Source: Gammaproteobacteria bacterium (GTDB lineage: Bacteria; Pseudomonadota; Gammaproteobacteria; Ga0077554; Ga007554). From it: a DNA stretch of 64,000 bases. Shown piece after piece: positions 16,714 to 25,833 of this stretch (position 1 is the stretch's first letter; every line of letters starts with the position of its first letter). The stretch lies in assembly GCA_021731145.1 (NCBI GenBank), contig JAKFXX010000029.1:1-64000 (forward strand), written 5' to 3'. The notes under the pieces are model-generated. The model was given only the letters and a program-made list of their open reading frames with translations. It made no database searches and had not been told where the DNA came from. The translations under genes were made by a program, and so were the position numbers.

Positions 16714-17080
16714 TCAGTGTGCGCGCCAGCGCCAACCGGCCGGGGCGTGGCCGCTGAGCAGTTGCCCCGTGTGCCGGGCCAGCTCGCTGACCATCTCAAC
16801 GGGCAGGCGTTGGCGTGCCTTGCAGTAAGCTCCTGTATTGACACTCTTCACACCCAGGCCTTCCGCTGTACGCTGCGCCGCCCAGCCCGCCACCGCTTTT
16901 TGGCACGAGCCGTCTTCGTTCAGCGCCTGCATCATGAACATCGACAACGTCACCGTCGGCGGATGCAGCCGTTCCCGATACTCGGGCAGATACGAATCGG
17001 TCATCTCCAATCCAAAAGCGCGGGCCCCGTGAGCAGATTGAAAAAATCCACCGTTTCGATCTGGCGCACGCGGCGGCTGA
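16714..17080 (-). pseudogene. IS4-family transposase remnant
   Basis: Only the N-terminal part of an IS4-family transposase is left. One frame (about 17080-17010) reads RQIETVDFFNLLTGPALLD; after a one-base deletion the next frame continues MTDSYLPEYRERLHPPTVTL and GAYCKARQRLPVEMVSELAR, then stops at 16714 just after GWRWRAH. The catalytic DDE region is missing. It is non-functional and marks an old insertion. Confidence 0.8.
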
Positions 17081-17245
17081 CACTCTTTATCTGTTGATGG
17101 GATTCAAATTCTGCATTACGATTGCTCAAGGCTGGCCTCGCGGTCGTTGGCGGGTGATGTGTGGTAACAACATCCTACCAATCTCGGTGGCCAGCCTTCC
17201 CTTTTATTTCAATCTATTAGCTCAACGTGCTAATACCTCTGCGGC

Positions 17246-17308
17246 TTAAGTCAGTGCCATTCTGGCTAAGGCCTGATCAATAAACGCTTCTGAATACTTC
17301 GATTTCAC
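17246..17308 (-). pseudogene. Transposase N-terminal fragment
   Basis: A GTG-started 20-codon frame with a GAGGAG ribosome-binding site reads VKSKYSEAFIDQALARMALT and then stops. It resembles the N-terminal helix-turn-helix start of IS3-type transposase OrfA proteins as I recall them. With the IS4 remnant it makes the 16.6-17.35 kb stretch an insertion-sequence graveyard. The remaining bases show no further gene. Confidence 0.4.
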
Positions 17309-17349
17309 GATTGACTCCTCTTCAAATAATTAATTTTTAGAGGCGACAA

Positions 17350-18240
17350 CTAGCCTGACACAGGGGATTTCCTTCCATTTACTGCTGCGGCTATCCCCTC
17401 GCGCCGTAGCGCCATGATTCCCGCAAGGCATACCAGTAGCGCCCCTGCCAGAGTCAAGGCATCCAGTTTCTCGCCCCATAGCATCCAGCCTAACAGCGCG
17501 GCAAAAACCACCGCGCTGTAGGTGAAAGGGCCAACGAATGCGGCCGGGGCCAGGGCATAGCTGCGTGTGAGCAGCAATTGCCCCGATGTAGCGAATATCC
17601 CTGCAACGGCCAATAAGCCCCACAGTGTTGGCTCGGGTGTCTGCCAGCTCCACAGCAGAGGTATCGCCGACACCATAACGCTGATAGTGCTGAAGTAAAA
17701 CACAATGCGTGTGGTCGGCTCGGTTTCTGCCATGCGCCGGATATTAACCACTGCGAGCGCCGCCAGTGCGCCCGAGGCCAGGCCGATCAAGGTGGCTAGC
17801 GAGAATAGTCCCATGCCGGGTTTGAGGATCAGCGTAATTCCGGCAAACCCCACGGCTATCGCCACCCACAGTACACGTCCCACTTTCTCGCGCAGCCAGA
17901 GCAGGGCGATAAAAGGCGTAAACAGCGGTGCGGTAAAGTTTAGCAGCACCGCTGCAGCAAGATGCAGGTGAGCAATGGCATAGAAAAAGCAATACATGGC
18001 CGCCAGTCCGGCCAGTGAGCGCATCAAATGCGAACCAAAATGCTGTGTCGCCAACGCCTTGACGCCGCCACGCAATAGCCAGGGGAGGAGGGCGATAAGA
18101 CCAAAGAAATTGCGGAAAAACACCACCATTTCATTGGGTAGATGCGCTGATACTGTTTTGATGGTGGCGCCCATGGCGGCGAACATCAAGGCGGCGGCGA
18201 TGGCTAACATTGCGCCACGGGCACGGTTTTCAGGATACAT
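17350..18240 (-). CDS. DMT/EamA family transporter
   Basis: This 296-residue inner-membrane protein has about ten hydrophobic segments in two EamA repeats. It starts with a short basic tail and a first helix at residues 10-28 (LAIAAALMFAAMGATIK), and carries the repeat feature YRTG-like LTRSYALAPAAFVGPFTYSAVVFA in the second half. Such proteins export metabolites or amino acids, but the substrate cannot be read from sequence. It is co-directional with petABC but about 95 bp after petC, so co-transcription is possible. Confidence 0.88.
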   Translation of the reverse strand: MYPENRARGAMLAIAAALMFAAMGATIKTVSAHLPNEMVVFFRNFFGLIALLPWLLRGGVKALATQHFGSHLMRSLAGLAAMYCFFYAIAHLHLAAAVLLNFTAPLFTPFIALLWLREKVGRVLWVAIAVGFAGITLILKPGMGLFSLATLIGLASGALAALAVVNIRRMAETEPTTRIVFYFSTISVMVSAIPLLWSWQTPEPTLWGLLAVAGIFATSGQLLLTRSYALAPAAFVGPFTYSAVVFAALLGWMLWGEKLDALTLAGALLVCLAGIMALRREGIAAAVNGRKSPVSG

Positions 18241-18334
18241 GGGACGTGGATTTTTTTCGGTGCTTTGCCATGGAAACCTTACTTGAAGTTCCTAATAAAG
18301 CCATGTGCCCCTGGAATGCGCAGTGTAACAGGAG

Positions 18335-19030
18335 TCAGAGATCGGCCTTGGAGGAGGCGAGTTTCGTGGGAGGCGGCGCAAGCCGGCGCCAAATCCTTCT
18401 TTTGAGCAGATAGAGCAGTCCTGTCAGTACTATCAGATAGCCGATGACATAGTAGCCGAGGTGGCGGCGTTCATTGGCATGGGGGTCTGCTGCCCAGTTC
18501 AAAAAAGCCGCCACCTCGGCGGCATTGGTTTGCAGCTCATGCCGTGCGGCAGGATCATTTGCAGCGCCTGCACCGAGGATGTCAGGCATCTTGATGCTCG
18601 GGAACAGCCGGTTATCGGTGTTTCCGGTTGAGTCTTGGTAAAAGCTGGTAAGCAGCGTATAGATATAATGCGGCCCGTCGTCGCGTGCCTTTGCCATCAA
18701 GGAGAGATCCGGTGGTATCTTTCCATAGGCGGCCAGGCTGGCCTCGGGGGGTGTTTGGCTGATCAGGGCTGCCCCCAGGGGATGTTCGGCACGCATCTCG
18801 TCGACCTCTTGTTTCGTAAACCCTAGCGCCAGCAGGTCGTGATATGTGATGTACTTCAAGTCATGGCACCCCATGCATGTGCCGACTGCGGTCTGCGCGC
18901 CACGCTTCAATGCATCAGGGGCATCCGGGATGATGACATCGGCGAGCTTCGCGGGTTCAGCCCATGCGTCCAGGCAAGGCAACATAAGCATGAATAGCAG
19001 GCTATAGCGAGACAGGCGCATTGTGCTCAC
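18335..19030 (-). CDS. petC: Cytochrome c1 (bc1 complex)
   Basis: This 231-residue protein has a signal peptide (residues about 8-24), the heme-c motif C-x2-CH in [12 protein letters not shown], a probable distal Met ligand in SIKMPDILG, and a C-terminal membrane anchor (about residues 195-215). It is the c1 subunit of ubiquinol-cytochrome c reductase. The GTG start overlaps the petB stop (GTGA), with an ATG three codons later. It is the third gene of petA-petB-petC. Confidence 0.96.
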   Translation of the reverse strand: MSTMRLSRYSLLFMLMLPCLDAWAEPAKLADVIIPDAPDALKRGAQTAVGTCMGCHDLKYITYHDLLALGFTKQEVDEMRAEHPLGAALISQTPPEASLAAYGKIPPDLSLMAKARDDGPHYIYTLLTSFYQDSTGNTDNRLFPSIKMPDILGAGAANDPAARHELQTNAAEVAAFLNWAADPHANERRHLGYYVIGYLIVLTGLLYLLKRRIWRRLAPPPTKLASSKADL

Positions 19031-20256
19031 TTTCGTGCACCATGCTGAGATGCTTCGTTGGCAAGGATTTCCTGCACGGCGGGCGGCAACCCGCGTGCGC
19101 GCAGCCAGCGTTCTTCCCAGATGGAGGCGAAAGGCAGAACCAGGAACACACCAAAATAGATAAACGTGGCGATGCGGTTGATAGACACTACAGGGCCCAG
19201 GGGCGGCTGACCACCCACATAGGCAAGCACCATGATATCCAACACGAATATGTAAAATAGGAACCTATAAATTGGCCGGTAACGTGCCCCTCCGGGTATT
19301 TTTGAACGGTCCAGGTAAGGTAGGGCGCCATAGATCAGGATTGACAGCGCCATGGCCACGACGCCGCCCAAGGCGTCAGGCACAGCGCGCAGGATGGCGT
19401 AAAATGGCAGGAAGTACCATTCCGGTTCGATATGGGCGGGCGTATGCAAGGGATTCGCAGGAATATTATTTTCTGTTTCGATGAAAAAATCAGGCTTGAA
19501 GAACAAGAAGGCACAAAACACGATAAGGAATATGCCCAGCCCGAAGAAATCCTTAATGGTGAAGTACGGGTGAAAGGGGATATTGTCCTTTGCTTTAAGG
19601 TTGATGCCCGAAGGATTGCTGCTCTTTACGCTGTGCAACGCGATGAGGTGAATGAATACCATGGCGACGACAATAAAAGGTAATAGGTAATGCAACGCGA
19701 AAAATCGCGTGAGTGTCGGGTCGCCGACCACAAAGCCGCCCCGCAGCCAGATTACGATCTGGTCGCCGATGAATGGTGTTGCGCGGAAGAGGTTGGTGAT
19801 TACTTGGGCGCCCCAATATGACATCTGTCCCCACGGCAGCAGATAGCCCATAAAGGCGGTTGCCATAAGCGTCAGCAATATAATCTGGCCAGACCACCAC
19901 ATCAGTTCGCGTGGTGCACGGTAAGATCCATAATATAAAGTGCGCGCCATATGGAGATAAATCACCACAAAAAAGGCTGAGGCACCTGTTGAGTGCATGT
20001 AGCGCAGCAACCAGCCGTAGTTAACATTGCGCATGATGTGCTGCACGGAATCGAAAGCAAGCGCCGTGTCCGGCTTGTAGTGCATCGCCAGGAAAATACC
20101 GCTCACCATCTGCAGCACCAGCACAAAACCAGCGAGAAAGCCGAAGTTCCACCAGTAGCTGAGATTGCGGGGCGTAGGGTATTCGGTAAGGTCGTGCTTG
20201 ATGAATGAGGTGAGTGGAAAGCGCTGATCGATCCATGCGATGACACGGTTGGACAT
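19027..20256 (-). CDS. petB: Cytochrome b (bc1 complex)
   Basis: This is the 409-residue full-length cytochrome b with eight membrane helices. Paired heme-ligand histidines lie in [20 protein letters not shown] and in the H-x14-H pattern around [11 protein letters not shown]...FIHLIALH. The Qo-site PEWY motif appears as [17 protein letters not shown]. It carries quinol oxidation and reduction across the inner membrane. It lies 12 bp after petA and overlaps petC by 4 bp. Confidence 0.97.
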   Translation of the reverse strand: MSNRVIAWIDQRFPLTSFIKHDLTEYPTPRNLSYWWNFGFLAGFVLVLQMVSGIFLAMHYKPDTALAFDSVQHIMRNVNYGWLLRYMHSTGASAFFVVIYLHMARTLYYGSYRAPRELMWWSGQIILLTLMATAFMGYLLPWGQMSYWGAQVITNLFRATPFIGDQIVIWLRGGFVVGDPTLTRFFALHYLLPFIVVAMVFIHLIALHSVKSSNPSGINLKAKDNIPFHPYFTIKDFFGLGIFLIVFCAFLFFKPDFFIETENNIPANPLHTPAHIEPEWYFLPFYAILRAVPDALGGVVAMALSILIYGALPYLDRSKIPGGARYRPIYRFLFYIFVLDIMVLAYVGGQPPLGPVVSINRIATFIYFGVFLVLPFASIWEERWLRARGLPPAVQEILANEASQHGARK

Positions 20257-20268
20257 GGGTGTTTGCCT

Positions 20269-20793
20269 TTATGACTTGCCGATCACAATCTTGTCGGCGT
20301 TAGCGAAGGTATAGGGGGGGATGTCAAGGTTGCGTGGTGCTGGGCCACTGAGAATGCGTCCGCTATTGTCATAGACGCTGCCATGGCAGGGACAGAGCCA
20401 CCCATCGGAATTGTTGTTGGGGATGCAGCCCAGGTGGGTACACAGGCCGATCACGACCAACCATTCTGGGTTTTTAACACGCTGCTCATCAGGTTGCGGG
20501 TCTTTGCCGCCATTGGATGCGGCCATCGCGGCGATTTCATCAGGTGTGCGATGCAGGATGAAAATGGGCTTTCCCTGCCAGGCGACGGTTTGCATCTGCC
20601 CCGCAGCGATGCTGCTGAGATCGACGTCGGTGTTTGCCTCTGCCAGCACGTCTGTGCTCGGGTTCATGCTGCTGATGAAGGGCCAGCAGGCCGCCACGGC
20701 ACCTGCAGTGACTACCGCTGCCGTCACTGTGCCAAGAAAATCCCGCCGTGCGGGATCCTGGGGAACATGGTCATCGTCGCTGGCTGCTGTCAC
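20269..20793 (-). CDS. petA: Rieske iron-sulfur protein (bc1 complex)
   Basis: This protein of about 174 residues has a twin-arginine signal-anchor (ARRDFLGTVTAAVVTAGAVA). The two cluster-binding boxes of the Rieske fold are CTHLGC and CPCHGS, with a conserved Gly/Pro loop GPAPRNLDIPPY. I chose the GTG at 20793 because GGAGA lies 7 bases upstream; an ATG at 20826 adds 11 residues. A much longer frame to 21066 has no support. It is the first gene of the bc1 operon and is divergent from nhaA. Confidence 0.94.
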   Translation of the reverse strand: MTAASDDDHVPQDPARRDFLGTVTAAVVTAGAVAACWPFISSMNPSTDVLAEANTDVDLSSIAAGQMQTVAWQGKPIFILHRTPDEIAAMAASNGGKDPQPDEQRVKNPEWLVVIGLCTHLGCIPNNNSDGWLCPCHGSVYDNSGRILSGPAPRNLDIPPYTFANADKIVIGKS

Positions 20794-21068
20794 ACCTTGG
20801 TCTCCACTGTTGTTCACAGTACACATGACATATGTTGTTTTAATTTTAACACACTCCATCACCCAACCAGACGCATCAGCATTGCAGGAAGGGGGCGTTG
20901 CAGTAGTCCGGCGCGTTGTGTAGCATCCATTCTGGCCGTCCGATGTGTGTTTTGATAACCCACATCTTGCCAGAAATGGCAGCGCCCAACCGCGCTTTTT
21001 ACAGCAAAAAACCAACCGTAAATGGCGAGTTTTGCACCCACCTCCAATAAAAATAAAGGAATTCAATC

Positions 21069-22451
21069 ATGGCTGATCCCCACCGCGACCATGCCACGCT
21101 GGAGGACGCGCAGCTCGCGGCACCGTGGGAGCATGTCTTCGAGCGCATCACCACTCCCTTCGAGCGATTTATCCATAATCAAACCAGTGCCGGTCTGCTG
21201 CTGATGGTGGTCGCATTGCTCACGCTCCTGCTGGCCAATTCGCCCTGGAGCACAGCCTACGAACATCTGCTGCATACGCCCTTGTCTCTGCGTCTGGGGG
21301 AGTGGTCGCTGGAACTCTCACTGCAACATTGGGTTAACGATGGGCTCATGGCCTTGTTCTTCTTCCTGGTGGGCCTGGAGATCAAGCGCGAGCTGCTTGT
21401 TGGCGAACTCGCATCGGTACGCAAGGCCGCCTTGCCTATCGTTGCGGCTGTGGGGGGTATGGTAGTGCCGGCTGCAATTTACTTTTTGGTTAACCCCGAG
21501 GGCGATGCCGCGCGCGGCTGGGGCATTCCCATGGCCACCGATATCGCCTTTGCCGTAGGCGCCCTGGTGCTGCTGGGCCGGCGCATTCCCAGAAATTTGA
21601 TCATATTCCTCGCGGCGCTGGCTATTGTGGACGACCTTGGTGCGGTAGTGGTGATTGCCTTGTTCTATACTGACGATCTCGCATTGATACCGCTTGCCTG
21701 GGCGGGGGCGTTGCTCGCCTCATTGATAGCCCTCAATCTGGGTGGCGTGCGTCGGCCGTTACCCTATTTCCTGGCCGGTATTCTCATGTGGTTCGCCATG
21801 TTGCAATCTGGTATACACGCCACCGTCGCCGGTGTACTGCTGGCCTTCACCATCCCCACGCGCCCGCGATACCACCCGGAGCGCTTTAGCAGCCATGTGC
21901 GCAAACTCATGGATCGCTATGACCACGTCAGGCAGCCCGGTGTGAGCCTTTTGGAGAATCCGGACCAGGCATCCATCGTGCAGGCATTGGAGGCCGGCGT
22001 TGAGCGGGTGCAACCCCCGCTTGCGCGGCTGGAGCGCGCATTTCACCTGCCCGTGGGGCTGCTGGTCATCCCCGTGTTTGCCCTGTTCAATGCCGGCATT
22101 CCTATTGAGTTCACAACCCTGGCTGCTACTTTGAGTCATCCCGTAACCTTCGGTGTCATGTCCGGTCTGTTGATAGGTAAATTCCTGGGCATCACAGGTG
22201 CCTCCTACCTGGCCTCGCGCTATGCCGGCGCCGCATTGCCCGACGGTGTGAACATGCGCCATATCATCGGCGTGGGTCTGCTCGGTGGCATCGGTTTTAC
22301 CATGTCCATATTTATTGGTGAGCTGGCTTTTGCTACGCTGCCGGAACATCTGCTGATGGCCAAGACCGGCATTCTTGCAGCCTCACTGGCTGCGGGTACG
22401 CTGGGGTATGCCTGGTTATTGTGGGCAACACGTAGCGATGCTTCCCCATGA
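21069..22451 (+). CDS. nhaA: Na+/H+ antiporter NhaA
   Basis: This 460-residue inner-membrane antiporter has about 11-12 helices and the NhaA signatures GWGIPMATDIAFAVGAL and ALAIVDDLGAVVVIALFY, which hold the two ion-binding aspartates. GGIGFTMSIFIGELAF lies near the C-terminus. It exports sodium in exchange for protons. The N-terminal tail of about 45 residues is longer than in E. coli NhaA. AAAGGA precedes the ATG. A GC-rich hairpin without a U-run follows at 22458-22479. Confidence 0.95.
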   Translation: MADPHRDHATLEDAQLAAPWEHVFERITTPFERFIHNQTSAGLLLMVVALLTLLLANSPWSTAYEHLLHTPLSLRLGEWSLELSLQHWVNDGLMALFFFLVGLEIKRELLVGELASVRKAALPIVAAVGGMVVPAAIYFLVNPEGDAARGWGIPMATDIAFAVGALVLLGRRIPRNLIIFLAALAIVDDLGAVVVIALFYTDDLALIPLAWAGALLASLIALNLGGVRRPLPYFLAGILMWFAMLQSGIHATVAGVLLAFTIPTRPRYHPERFSSHVRKLMDRYDHVRQPGVSLLENPDQASIVQALEAGVERVQPPLARLERAFHLPVGLLVIPVFALFNAGIPIEFTTLAATLSHPVTFGVMSGLLIGKFLGITGASYLASRYAGAALPDGVNMRHIIGVGLLGGIGFTMSIFIGELAFATLPEHLLMAKTGILAASLAAGTLGYAWLLWATRSDASP

Positions 22452-22583
22452 GATCGTGCAGACCAAACACCCGGTCTGCGGGTATACTTTAGGGGCCGTC
22501 CCCACCATTTTAAATGTACAGATTACAATGAACGACGGCTTAGCCCCACAATAAACAAACAATCTCCAAAACGAGGCGTAGTA

Positions 22584-23696
22584 ATGACTGTTTATCACGG
22601 TGAGGCGGGATACTCCCATGGCACTTTGCCTGTTACCGGCATATTGATCACCAATCTTGGAACACCCGATGCGCCCACCGCACAGGCTTTGCGTCGTTAT
22701 CTGGGTGAGTTTCTGTGGGATCCGCGTATCGTGGAAATCCCGCGTCCGCTGTGGTGGCTTATCCTGCATGGCGTGATCCTGCGTATCCGCCCTAAACGCT
22801 CGGCACATGCCTATCAGAAGGTATGGACCGACGAGGGTTCTCCATTACTTGCGATTTCGCGCAAGCAAGCTGCGGCGCTGCAACAGCTTCTGGAGAAGCA
22901 GTTCGGTGGGCCGGTGAAGGTTGCGCTGGGGATGCGTTATGGCAACCCCTCCATCGCCGATGGATTGGCGGAGCTGCGCCGCGCCAATGCACGCCGCATC
23001 CTGGTGTTGCCGCTTTATCCTCAATATGCAGCGTCCACCACGGCCTCCACCTTCGATGCCGTGGCCGATGTGCTCAAGACCTGGCGCTGGATACCCGAGT
23101 TGCGCATGGTCAACCATTATCATGACGATCCTGCTTATATCAATGCCCTGGTGACCAGCATCCGTGAGAGTTGGGAGAAGCACGGCCAGGCCGAACGCCT
23201 GTTGTTTTCCTTTCATGGCATACCTAAACGCTGCCTGCTGGCGGGCGATCCTTATCATTGTGAATGTCACAAGACGGCGCGGCTGGTGGCAGAGCAGCTC
23301 CAGTTACCCGCCGACCGCTGGCAACTGGCGTTTCAGTCGCGCTTTGGCCGTGAGGAGTGGTTGAAGCCCTATACCGATAAAACCCTGGAGGCCTGGGGCA
23401 AGGCGGGGGTGAAAAGCGTGGACATAGTATGCCCCGGCTTTTCCGCCGATTGCCTGGAGACACTGGAAGAAATGGCCATGCTCAATCGCGGCGTATTCCT
23501 TGAGGCGGGTGGAGAAAAATACCATTACATCCCGGCGTTGAACGACCGCGATGATCACATGCAGGCACTCGCTGATCTGGTGAAGAAGCATACCCAAGGC
23601 TGGCCGGAGGTTGATGCTGAGTGGAATGCAACGCACCATACCGTGGAATCCGAAGCCAGCCGTCGCCGCGCGCTGGAGATGGGCGCGGCACGTTAG
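22584..23696 (+). CDS. hemH: Ferrochelatase HemH
   Basis: This 370-residue enzyme inserts Fe2+ into protoporphyrin IX, the last step of heme synthesis. It shows the family N-terminus ILITNLGTPDAPTAQALRRY, the catalytic-histidine segment LLFSFHGIPKRCL and the C-terminal VDIVCPGFSADCLETLEEM with the metal-site Glu. The C-terminal extension after residue 340 is variable. Heme supply fits a window with cytochrome bc1. It stands alone, 130 bp after nhaA. Confidence 0.97.
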   Translation: MTVYHGEAGYSHGTLPVTGILITNLGTPDAPTAQALRRYLGEFLWDPRIVEIPRPLWWLILHGVILRIRPKRSAHAYQKVWTDEGSPLLAISRKQAAALQQLLEKQFGGPVKVALGMRYGNPSIADGLAELRRANARRILVLPLYPQYAASTTASTFDAVADVLKTWRWIPELRMVNHYHDDPAYINALVTSIRESWEKHGQAERLLFSFHGIPKRCLLAGDPYHCECHKTARLVAEQLQLPADRWQLAFQSRFGREEWLKPYTDKTLEAWGKAGVKSVDIVCPGFSADCLETLEEMAMLNRGVFLEAGGEKYHYIPALNDRDDHMQALADLVKKHTQGWPEVDAEWNATHHTVESEASRRRALEMGAAR

Positions 23697-23823
23697 TGCG
23701 GCGGCACCGCATGGTGCGGGTTCATTAAGTGAGAAAAATTGGGACTCAGTGCGCCATGTTCATTGCGAAGACACGGTGCTAAACTGAATGTCATCAAGCG
23801 CCTGAAGAGGAAGGGGGATCGCC

Positions 23824-24081
23824 ATGAAGAGAATAATTGAAATTGATTGCCCGCCGGAGTTGTTGATTGGCTTGCATCTGAACGCTGAAGACATGGCCGA
23901 TTATATCAAGCGGCAAGCGGCCATTAATTTCTTCAAAGAAGGACGGTTATCCTCGGGTTCGGCTGCCACCTGGTTAGGGATTTCCCGTGTCGCTTTTCTG
24001 CATCTGGCCTGGAATGCTGGAGCAGTATTGCTGGAGGATTCACAGGATGATTTTGATCGTGAAAGGTCATTATTGTCGTGA
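23824..24081 (+). CDS. UPF0175 family antitoxin-like protein
   Basis: This 85-residue protein of the UPF0175 type (predicted HTH antitoxin) is seen in the helix-rich segment ADYIKRQAAINFFKEGRLSS followed by GSAATWLGISRVAFLHL, a helix-turn-helix. Such genes are usually paired with DUF3368 PIN-domain toxins. Here the toxin gene overlaps by 4 bases (ATGA-type) and is frameshifted. The ribosome-binding site GAAGGGGG is strong. Confidence 0.85.
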   Translation: MKRIIEIDCPPELLIGLHLNAEDMADYIKRQAAINFFKEGRLSSGSAATWLGISRVAFLHLAWNAGAVLLEDSQDDFDRERSLLS

Positions 24082-24552
24082 TCGTTTTTTCTAACACAAC
24101 CCCTCTTATCGCAATTGACAAGTATTGGTCATCTGGAATTAATGCCGCGCTTATTTGGGCAGGTTCATGTGGTCAGCGACGTGATCGACGAGTGCGCTGC
24201 AGGCGGAGCAATTCCAGTGCCTCGCCTGCGTACGCTTGCCTGGGTGGTCGAGGTGGTGCCTACCCCTGCAGCCAATCCGATGATGTTGCTGGAGCTGGAC
24301 CGAGGTGAAAAACATACATTGGATATGGCCCTCAAGGCCAAAGCCGACAAAGTCGTTATTGACGAGAAGTTAGGGCGCGCATTGGCCGAGTATCTGGGGC
24401 TCTCCGTAACGGGAACGCTGGGTATTTTACTGAAAGCAAAGCAGGCTGGATGGATCCCGTCCTTCCGTGAGGCCGTGACTGGAATGCAGGCCCAGGGCAT
24501 ACGTTATCACCCAGCACTGATTGAAAAACTGGCAGCCTCAATCGGCGAATAA
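24078..24552 (+). pseudogene. DUF3368 PIN-domain toxin, frameshifted
   Basis: The gene starts at ATG 24078 with MIVFSNTTPLIA, the typical PIN-domain start carrying the first-metal-site region. It then shifts frame near 24113-24115, where one extra A breaks the reading. Removing one base joins it to a long frame reading SIGHLELMPRLFGQVHVVSD, the acidic DRGEKHTLDMAL and VIDEKLGRALAEYLGLSVTG, which is intact to 24552. DUF3368 proteins are putative VapC-like RNases. The toxin is probably inactive unless the shift is a sequencing error or programmed. Confidence 0.8.
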
Positions 24553-24732
24553 TTGCCAAGATTAACATCGCTAAAGGCCCGGCCTACATGCGGTGCGCAG
24601 GATAGGTGGAACATAGCGTTAACCCATTATCAGTTAAAATTTCTTCCGAAATATCACCATATTTTTTATCGCCAGGATCGAAAAACTCTGTGCCCTCTGT
24701 GCCTCTGTGGCAAAAATCAAACCAGGAAAATA

Positions 24733-25818
24733 ATGTTTTACGAACTTATTAAACCCGCTTTCTTCCGCGTCGATCCGGAGCAGGCCCATGACCTTGTTAT
24801 GGGTTGGATGGAGAAGACCGGCCCTTGCCGTGTAACGCGTGGTATTGCGAAATCCATTTATTATCTGGAAGATTCACTGCTCACCCAAACCCTATGGGGG
24901 CTGCGTTTTGTCAATCCGGTGGGGATGGCTGCGGGGTTCGATAAAAACGCCCGCGCCATTCAGGGGCTTACGGCGCTGGGTTTTGGTTTTATTGAAATAG
25001 GCACGGTTACACCGCGCGCCCAGCCCGGCAACCCCAGGCCGCGCATTTTCCGTCTGCCTGCGGACCATGCCGTAATCAATCGCATGGGCTTCCCCAACGA
25101 GGGGGCCGATGCTGTGGCGGCGCGTATGGCGGCACTGGGCAAGCAGCCTGTTCCGATAGGCATTAATCTCGGCAAGAACAAAGACACCGCATTGGAAGAT
25201 GCCGCTGCCGATTATGTCGCGGCATTGGAAAAACTTTTCCCTTACGGTGACTATTGTGTCGTTAATGTCAGCTCACCAAATACACCTGGACTACGCTTAT
25301 TGCAGGGCGCCGATTATCTGGAAACATTGATGGCCGAAGTGCAGGCCGCCAACCGGCGCCTCGCCGCGCAGCATGGCCGCCAGCCCTTGCCCTGCCTGCT
25401 CAAAATCGCGCCCGATCTCGCCCGCGAAGACCTCGAAGCCATAGCTACGCTGGCGCTCGGCCCCACCATCGACGGCCTTATCGCCACCAACACCACGCTG
25501 AGCCGTGAGGGACTTGCTCAGTCTGTGAATGAGGCCGGAGGGCTGAGTGGCGTGCCGCTGCGCGTGCGCAGTACGGAGGTGATTCGCACGCTGTATCGCA
25601 TCACCGGCAAACAGGTGCCCATTATCGGCGTGGGCGGTATAGCCAGCGGCCAGGATGCCTATGAAAAAATCCGCGCCGGGGCCAGCCTGGTGCAAATATA
25701 CACCGCGTTTATCTATGAAGGGCCGGCGATTGCACGGCGTATCAAGGCAGAACTCATCGAATTGTTGCGCCGCGATGGGATAGGTCATATCAGCTCGGCG
25801 ATTGGCAGGGATGTTTAG
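24733..25818 (+). CDS. pyrD: Dihydroorotate dehydrogenase (quinone), class 2
   Basis: This 361-residue membrane-associated flavoenzyme oxidises dihydroorotate to orotate using the quinone pool. It has the class 2 N-terminal helix ([20 protein letters not shown]), [12 protein letters not shown], the catalytic serine region [13 protein letters not shown] and the FMN-binding [18 protein letters not shown] chose ATG 24733, with AGGA upstream, over an open frame from 24553 that adds 60 unrelated residues. It is 15 bp before the helicase gene. Confidence 0.96.
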   Translation: MFYELIKPAFFRVDPEQAHDLVMGWMEKTGPCRVTRGIAKSIYYLEDSLLTQTLWGLRFVNPVGMAAGFDKNARAIQGLTALGFGFIEIGTVTPRAQPGNPRPRIFRLPADHAVINRMGFPNEGADAVAARMAALGKQPVPIGINLGKNKDTALEDAAADYVAALEKLFPYGDYCVVNVSSPNTPGLRLLQGADYLETLMAEVQAANRRLAAQHGRQPLPCLLKIAPDLAREDLEAIATLALGPTIDGLIATNTTLSREGLAQSVNEAGGLSGVPLRVRSTEVIRTLYRITGKQVPIIGVGGIASGQDAYEKIRAGASLVQIYTAFIYEGPAIARRIKAELIELLRRDGIGHISSAIGRDV

Positions 25819-25833
25819 CCCGAAGGTACAGTA

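Noticed and set aside
20827-21066. Upstream extension of the Rieske protein
   Set aside because: The added residues are unlike any Rieske N-terminus and run into the nhaA promoter region; the GTG at 20793 has a good ribosome-binding site and is followed directly by the Tat motif.
22458-22479. GC-rich hairpin after nhaA as a terminator
   Set aside because: The 7-bp stem is perfect but no T-run follows, so an intrinsic terminator cannot be claimed.
24690-24715. CTCTGTG repeats before pyrD as a CRISPR-like array
   Set aside because: Only three very short adjacent words without spacers; no array structure.
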